64,000 nt of DNA from Pristionchus mayeri (lineage: Eukaryota > Nematoda > Chromadorea > Rhabditida > Neodiplogasteridae): assembly GCA_036245805.1 (NCBI GenBank), contig BTRK01000004.1, forward strand, positions 10,168,001-10,232,000. Reading direction: 5' to 3'. A model generated the notes under the pieces. It made no database searches. It saw nothing but the letters and a program-made list of their open reading frames with translations, and was not told the origin of the DNA. The stretch's first letter is position 1. Every line of letters begins with the position of its first letter. Shown here one piece after another: positions 59,672 to 64,000 of this stretch. The translations under genes were made by a program, and so were the position numbers.

Positions 59672-60934
59672 TCAGGTTGGAACAAAAGTTTTGCACGATT
59701 TTCAAATTTTCGTTTCCACCATACCCTGTCCTTTATTTTCAAAATAATTTAATATTGTTTCATGTAATCGTTGAGGGCTTGTATACTCTTTCTATCACAC
59801 ATTAGCATTACCCATATCATTTGATATTGTGGCGACTTTTAAAAGTCAAAGTTACTACATTTGAGAACTGAACTACATAATATTGGGGTCTGCTCTCTAT
59901 GGACATCGATGATAATGCTAATATCAAGGTATATTTGGAAAGTGTGATGAACAGGCATCATAAAATTGTATGAAAATTGGGATCAACACAAATGGCATTC
60001 CAGAAACTTAGGTCATTTTTATCTCGCGTCAAAAGGGGCTTGGACTTAATTAGTTGCCTTCACCGCATAGCCGTAGCCGTAAGTCTGTCGATCTCAAATG
60101 CATTTAAAATTTAAGTACCTTCCATGGTAAGCTCACAATTATTTTCATGCGGACATACAATGCTTATATTTAAAAATGCAATATTGCATACCCAGATACT
60201 GATATTTGAGTGTCGAAATTGATGTTTCCATGAATGTCATGTTTCCAGCATAAAAGGAAGCTTAGACTTTATATGGTTAACTGAACAAGCAACTCTTACT
60301 CTATCACTTATTGGCTTGGCCGAGTAGGGGATAGCTTCCTTTTGAGGAGATCGAACCGAAAAATGTACACCGAATACCAATATTTTGACTGTGATGACCG
60401 TGATTCAACATTTCAGAAAATATAAATTTTCTGGGAGTGGAAAAGGGTATGATCCAGCATTTCTTTATCTTATAAAGCTCCAAGGTAGTGCATGTAAAAG
60501 CACTTAAGATCAAGCCAGCATAATTGATTATCGAGGCAATAACAGCGATCCATGGAGTAACGTTACTTCGCGAATGCTGGAATTTAATGGTCTGTAAACC
60601 TTGCTAAATTGAAGCAACCACTAGATCCTACATAGCTTTAGAGAGAAATACCAACGGGCTTTTCACTCCACCAGGTGAGATTATACCATGAGTTTTTCTA
60701 AAAGAATGTGAGCGTGATGAACAAATGTCTATGTAACCCGAAAATTTCACATTTAACGGAACCTGCTTTTTTCGCAAACCCTCAGAGCAGGATTCGATTC
60801 GAAGTAGCGGATATATTTTACAAATAGTCCCTAAAGATATGCTATCCGGCTAGATCGGCCCGATTAAAGTGAAGCCTTTAAAGTAATTTCAAACTTCATG
60901 GTCGAAATCGTGCAAAACTTTTGTTCCAACCTAA
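59672..60934 (-). mobile_element. Degenerate mariner element
   Basis: The element is 1263 bp with ends TCAGGTTGGAACAAAAGTTT and the inverse AACTTTTGTTCCAACCTAA, and TA at both sides (59670-59671, 60935-60936). Length is within one base of the mariner at 46126, so both are probably full-length relics of related elements. A minus-strand remnant near 60320 (YPLL/PYSAKP) may be the YSPDLAKPDY box. No intact frame remains. It lies just past the EGF exon of the left astacin gene. Confidence 0.78.
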
Positions 60935-60970
60935 TATTTTCTTGTTTACACATTGGTGACATTTACTTAC

Positions 60971-62696
60971 GCGCTGATCGCATTTGTCTCCCGCCCATCC
61001 AAACGGACAGAGACACTTGCTGCAGTCGTTCACGTCTTGCACACCACCGTTCGAGCACTCAACCGACGTCTTGCAGTTTTCTGAAACAGACAAATTTTAG
61101 ATCGCCACCATTGAACAAAGGGTAGCTTAACCAGCCAGGATCTGTGTAGAACATATGGGTAACTTTGAACTGCAGAGTAAATATCATCAAGACGAGTTTT
61201 TACCGGCGCAGTTGAAGTGCTTGTTGACTCCAAGGATATCGTAGAACGTGGGAAGACGACCCATCACACTTTGCTGGTAGATCTGGAAAAGGATAGCGTA
61301 AGCTTTCGAAACATAATCAATGCAGGGGCCATAAGCTTTGATGACTCGAACATGTGTGTGATGATTCATTCCCAAACCTTGTAGGCAGGCTTTGCGAACA
61401 TGGCAGGCTTGCTCGTTATCCATGGCGAAGTCCTTGTGATAGTAGTGCATATTACAGCCGAATTCGTAGAGGATATCACGCAGAAGTGTCTTGTCCTCAT
61501 TCTCGATGTTTTTAGTTGTGCTTAATGTTATCATGGCATCCCGTTAACTCAATTCTTTCGATCATATTGCTCAGTATTTTCGGGGCGATTAACGATGCTG
61601 AGATACGCACGTCTTGTTTGATGTTGGAGAAGTCGATATCGACGTATGTATCGCGATCGAATCGAGACTGGACATGGAAGAAACCAAAAGTGTGCGAGAG
61701 TTCGTGTGTGATCAGTCCCACCTAAATGAACTCCAATTGCAGAGTGTACAATTTAATTTCAGGAAGAAAAGTGTGTCGATGCAGTATTTACATTGTGCAA
61801 TATAATATTATCACGTACACTCATTCATTTCGGTCCCAGGTTGATTCCCTGAGTTCCCGTCGTATCGATCTTTCCCACGAAGGATGAGCATCCAGCTGAC
61901 TCGCGCACTTCTACACTCAAATAACAAATGGTATTGTCAACAATGGGAGAACCTTAGTAATCATCTTAATTGTAGAACTCAGCGATATCCATCAGTGACC
62001 TCCTTGAATCGGACGCAAGTGTACTTCTCCCAGAACTTCATCGCGTCTTCAATCGTCGGTCCACGGGTCGACTTGGCTGAAATATTTATAGTGATCGAGA
62101 TGTGATCTCCATACATCTTATGTTCAGTTCCTAAAGTCGTGGCGTTTTATAAACGAATTGTACGGTATCCTGCGGAGTAGGAGTAGGGAATAACGGGATT
62201 GACTGTTCCCCACGAGTATCCAGCATCCTTAAGGGCCTGACGACGCGAACGGTTCGACTTGTGGAGCGTCTCAATAAGCGCGGGCTGGTCGCTGAAATTC
62301 GAACTTGTTACAATTGTTGCTAGTATTGGAATATAGCATGCTATCAGTGGACTAGGTTGAGCCTGGCCGACGTGTTCTGCATCTTACTTGGTAAGGAGGA
62401 GATCTCCTTCGAAGCGGTCCTTCTCTTCTCCTGCGTCCGTTAATCTCGTTGATGTCCTCATCCTTGATAATCGATCCATTCAGAAAAGCGGGAGCGGTAA
62501 TAATAGTCTTCGTGTAGGCTGTCTTCAGAAGCTCAATCTCAGCATCAATCTCAGCAGAATTCTTCAAGCGCTCATCGAGATCCGTCAGATCCTTCTGGAG
62601 TCTTCCGAGGTCGACGTTGCGCTCGAGATCTTCCTCAAAGTCGATGGGACCTGCGAGAAGTGAACCCACGAGGGCAAGGAGGATGAAGGAGAACAT
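60971..62696 (-). pseudogene. Astacin (M12A) metalloprotease with EGF module, frameshifted
   Basis: The order is: signal peptide MFSFILLALVGSLLAGPI (exon 1, 62388-62696); propeptide; RSRRQ processing site and IPYSYSAGY (exon 2, 62164-62291); EDAMKFWEKYTCVRF (exon 3, from 62076); SAGCSSFVGK (about 61860-61920); zinc-binding HELSHTFGFFHVQSRFDRD (about 61660-61725); Met-turn CNMHYY (about 61450); FYDILGVNKHFNC (about 61205-61240); and an EGF module (60971-61080; six cysteines, CPFGWAGDKC). Astacins are secreted zinc endopeptidases. Two breaks are visible: relative to the right-hand gene, 2 bp are missing in the propeptide (near 62448), leading to a stop in exon 2, and a TGA interrupts the frame after NLGPK (near 61830). 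The glutamate usual after the third histidine is valine. Confidence 0.8.
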
Positions 62697-63126
62697 CCCG
62701 AAGATGACAGTAGTGAGGAAGGGATGACATCCAGGGCTCTTATATCATGTATTACAGTTGAACTGACGTCTATTGCGTGCAAGAGACGTGCAATTGGTGT
62801 AACAAATAGCACTTGTTCAAACATTACCAAAGGAGAATTCATTGAAACGAGGTTAACGAACTCATGGTGCACCGAAACTCAATGAAATAATTCCACTTTA
62901 AAACATTTCAATTGTGGAGATCCACACTCTCCCTCACTATCTCATTTAACTATTATCGCGGAGGTACCAAAAAAGATGAAAATTTAGAACCTGGAAAAAT
63001 GATTTGCAGGAGGGAAAAGATGATTAATGTAGTTCTCTCCAGTCGCTTCCATCTACTATAATTTATACACAACCCCACGAGCAATATTGCCACCAAACCG
63101 CTACATTAATATTTGTGATGCCAAAA

Positions 63127-63202
63127 CGGCGCGCGCTCTCCACGTTTCACACGCTCTCTCACAGGTCAGACAGAGCGAGAGAAACGAGGAGGGCGCGAGC
63201 CG
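63127..63202. repeat. Hairpin repeat between the two astacin genes
   Basis: CGCGCGCTCTCCACGTTTCA at the left is inverted at the right (GAAACGAGGAGGGCGCG), around a CTCTCTCACAGGTCAGACAG centre. It is a member of the CTCTCT hairpin family found at 28998, 40787 and 43940. Confidence 0.55.
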
Positions 63203-63404
63203 TTAATTTGTTTCTCCACAAGTGAAATACTTTAAAATTTAATTATTTTATTTTGTTTCGGTGCACTATGAGTTCGTTAACCTCGTTTCAATGAATTCTC
63301 CATTGGTAATGTTTGAAAAAGTGCTATTTGTTACACCAATTGAACGTCATACTTGGTATAAAAGCATGGGACATCATCCATGCTTCACTACAGTCATCTT
63401 CGGG

Positions 63405-64000
63405 ATGTTCTCCTTCATCCTCCTTGCCCTCGTGGGTTCACTTCTCGCAGGTCCCATCGACTTTGAGGAAGATCTCAAGCACAACGTCGACCTCGGAAGA
63501 CTCCAGAAGGATCTGGCGGATCTCGACGAGCGCTTGAATAATTCTGCTGAGATTGATGCTGAGATTGAGCTTCTGAAGACAGCCTATGTGAAGACTGTTA
63601 TCGAAGCACCCATTTATCTGAATGGATCGATTATCAAGCATGAGGACATCAACGAGATTAACGAGGACGCAGGAGAAGAGAAGGACCTCTTCGAAGGAGA
63701 TCTCCTCCTTACCAAGTAAGATACAGAACACATCGGCCAGGCTCAACCTAGTCCACTGATAGCATGCTATATTCCAATACTAGCAACAATTTTATCAAGT
63801 TCGAATTTCAGCGACCAGCTCGCGCTTATTGAGACGCTCCACAAGTCGAACCGTTCGCGTCGTCAGGCCCTTAAGGATGCGGGATACTCATGGGGAACAG
63901 TCAATCCCGTTATTCCCTACTCCTACTCCGCAGGATACCGTAAGATTCGTTTATAAAACGCCACGACTTTAGGAACTGAACATAAGATGTATGGAGATCA
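63405..64000 (+). CDS. Astacin metalloprotease, 5' part (continues past the window)
   Basis: Exon 1 (63405-63715) encodes signal peptide MFSFILLALVGSLLAGPI and an acidic propeptide ending EGDLLLT. Exon 2 (63812-63939) reads DQLALIETLHKSNRSRRQ, with the RSRR processing site, and then WGTVNPVIPYSYSAGY at the start of the catalytic domain. The catalytic HExxH would lie beyond the window. I start at MFSFILL because it opens a classical signal peptide; an upstream in-frame ATG at 63261 would bury that signal. Relative to the left gene it keeps the frame across the propeptide, so this is the intact member of the pair as far as visible. The window ends in the following intron. Confidence 0.85.

Larger units (their letters stand above)
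62100..64000. repeat. Inverted duplication of the astacin gene 5' region
   Basis: About 62100-62885 and 63250-64000 are inverted copies of high identity covering promoter, exons 1 and 2 and intron 1. The central spacer (about 62886-63250) is single-copy and holds a small hairpin. The right arm is cut by the window end, so the true length is unknown. Confidence 0.88.

Noticed and set aside
59184..59705. A 173-codon minus-strand gene
   Set aside because: It crosses a mariner end and the tRNA-like sequence and shows no family motif.

Overview
The window looks like a stretch of nuclear DNA from a free-living or parasitic rhabditid-type nematode. The evidence is intron-rich genes with short introns and TTTCAG-like acceptors, an ACDH-11-type acyl-CoA dehydrogenase, a GNAT/DUF1248-type acetyltransferase, CYP4-like P450 and astacin genes, and mariner, RTE-type and CR1-like transposable elements. 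No species can be named from the sequence alone.

Layout. 1-14628 is one continuous 120-bp satellite with a higher-order structure. It ends at a perfect heat-shock-element array (14636-14729) and a purine-rich tract. 15034-17297 is a large foldback element flanked by TTAA; it abuts the 3' end of a CYP4-like P450 gene (minus strand, 17298-22803) that stops just after the heme-binding cysteine. 23999-30877 is an intact 22-exon acdh-11-like gene transcribed divergently from the P450. 31459-40134 is a tandem, decayed copy of it. 40588-43265 is a broken GNAT-family acetyltransferase gene. The acdh 3' end and the GNAT gene are duplicated again at 44621-57930. That second copy has been opened by a nested foldback/mariner, a nearly full-length RTE-type retrotransposon, a CR1-like LINE, a solo LTR and a TTAA-flanked palindrome. 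58000-60934 holds unidentified sequence, a tRNA-like sequence and a mariner. 60971-64000 holds two head-to-head astacin metalloprotease genes in an inverted duplication; the left one carries a frameshift.

How it fits together. The only gene with no visible defect is the first acdh-11-like gene. Most of the rest is a record of tandem duplication followed by insertion and decay. Because both copies of several duplicated segments are present, one copy often serves as the empty site for an insertion in the other, which fixes element ends and target duplications to the base. At least six long palindromic (foldback) elements sit in introns or gene flanks; several share an internal CCTAAAAGCCGGCTCTGG-like motif and two insert at TTAA.

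Limits: all family names come from motif recognition by eye; no database search was run. Exon coordinates were deduced from splice consensus, reading phase and comparison between paralogous copies.
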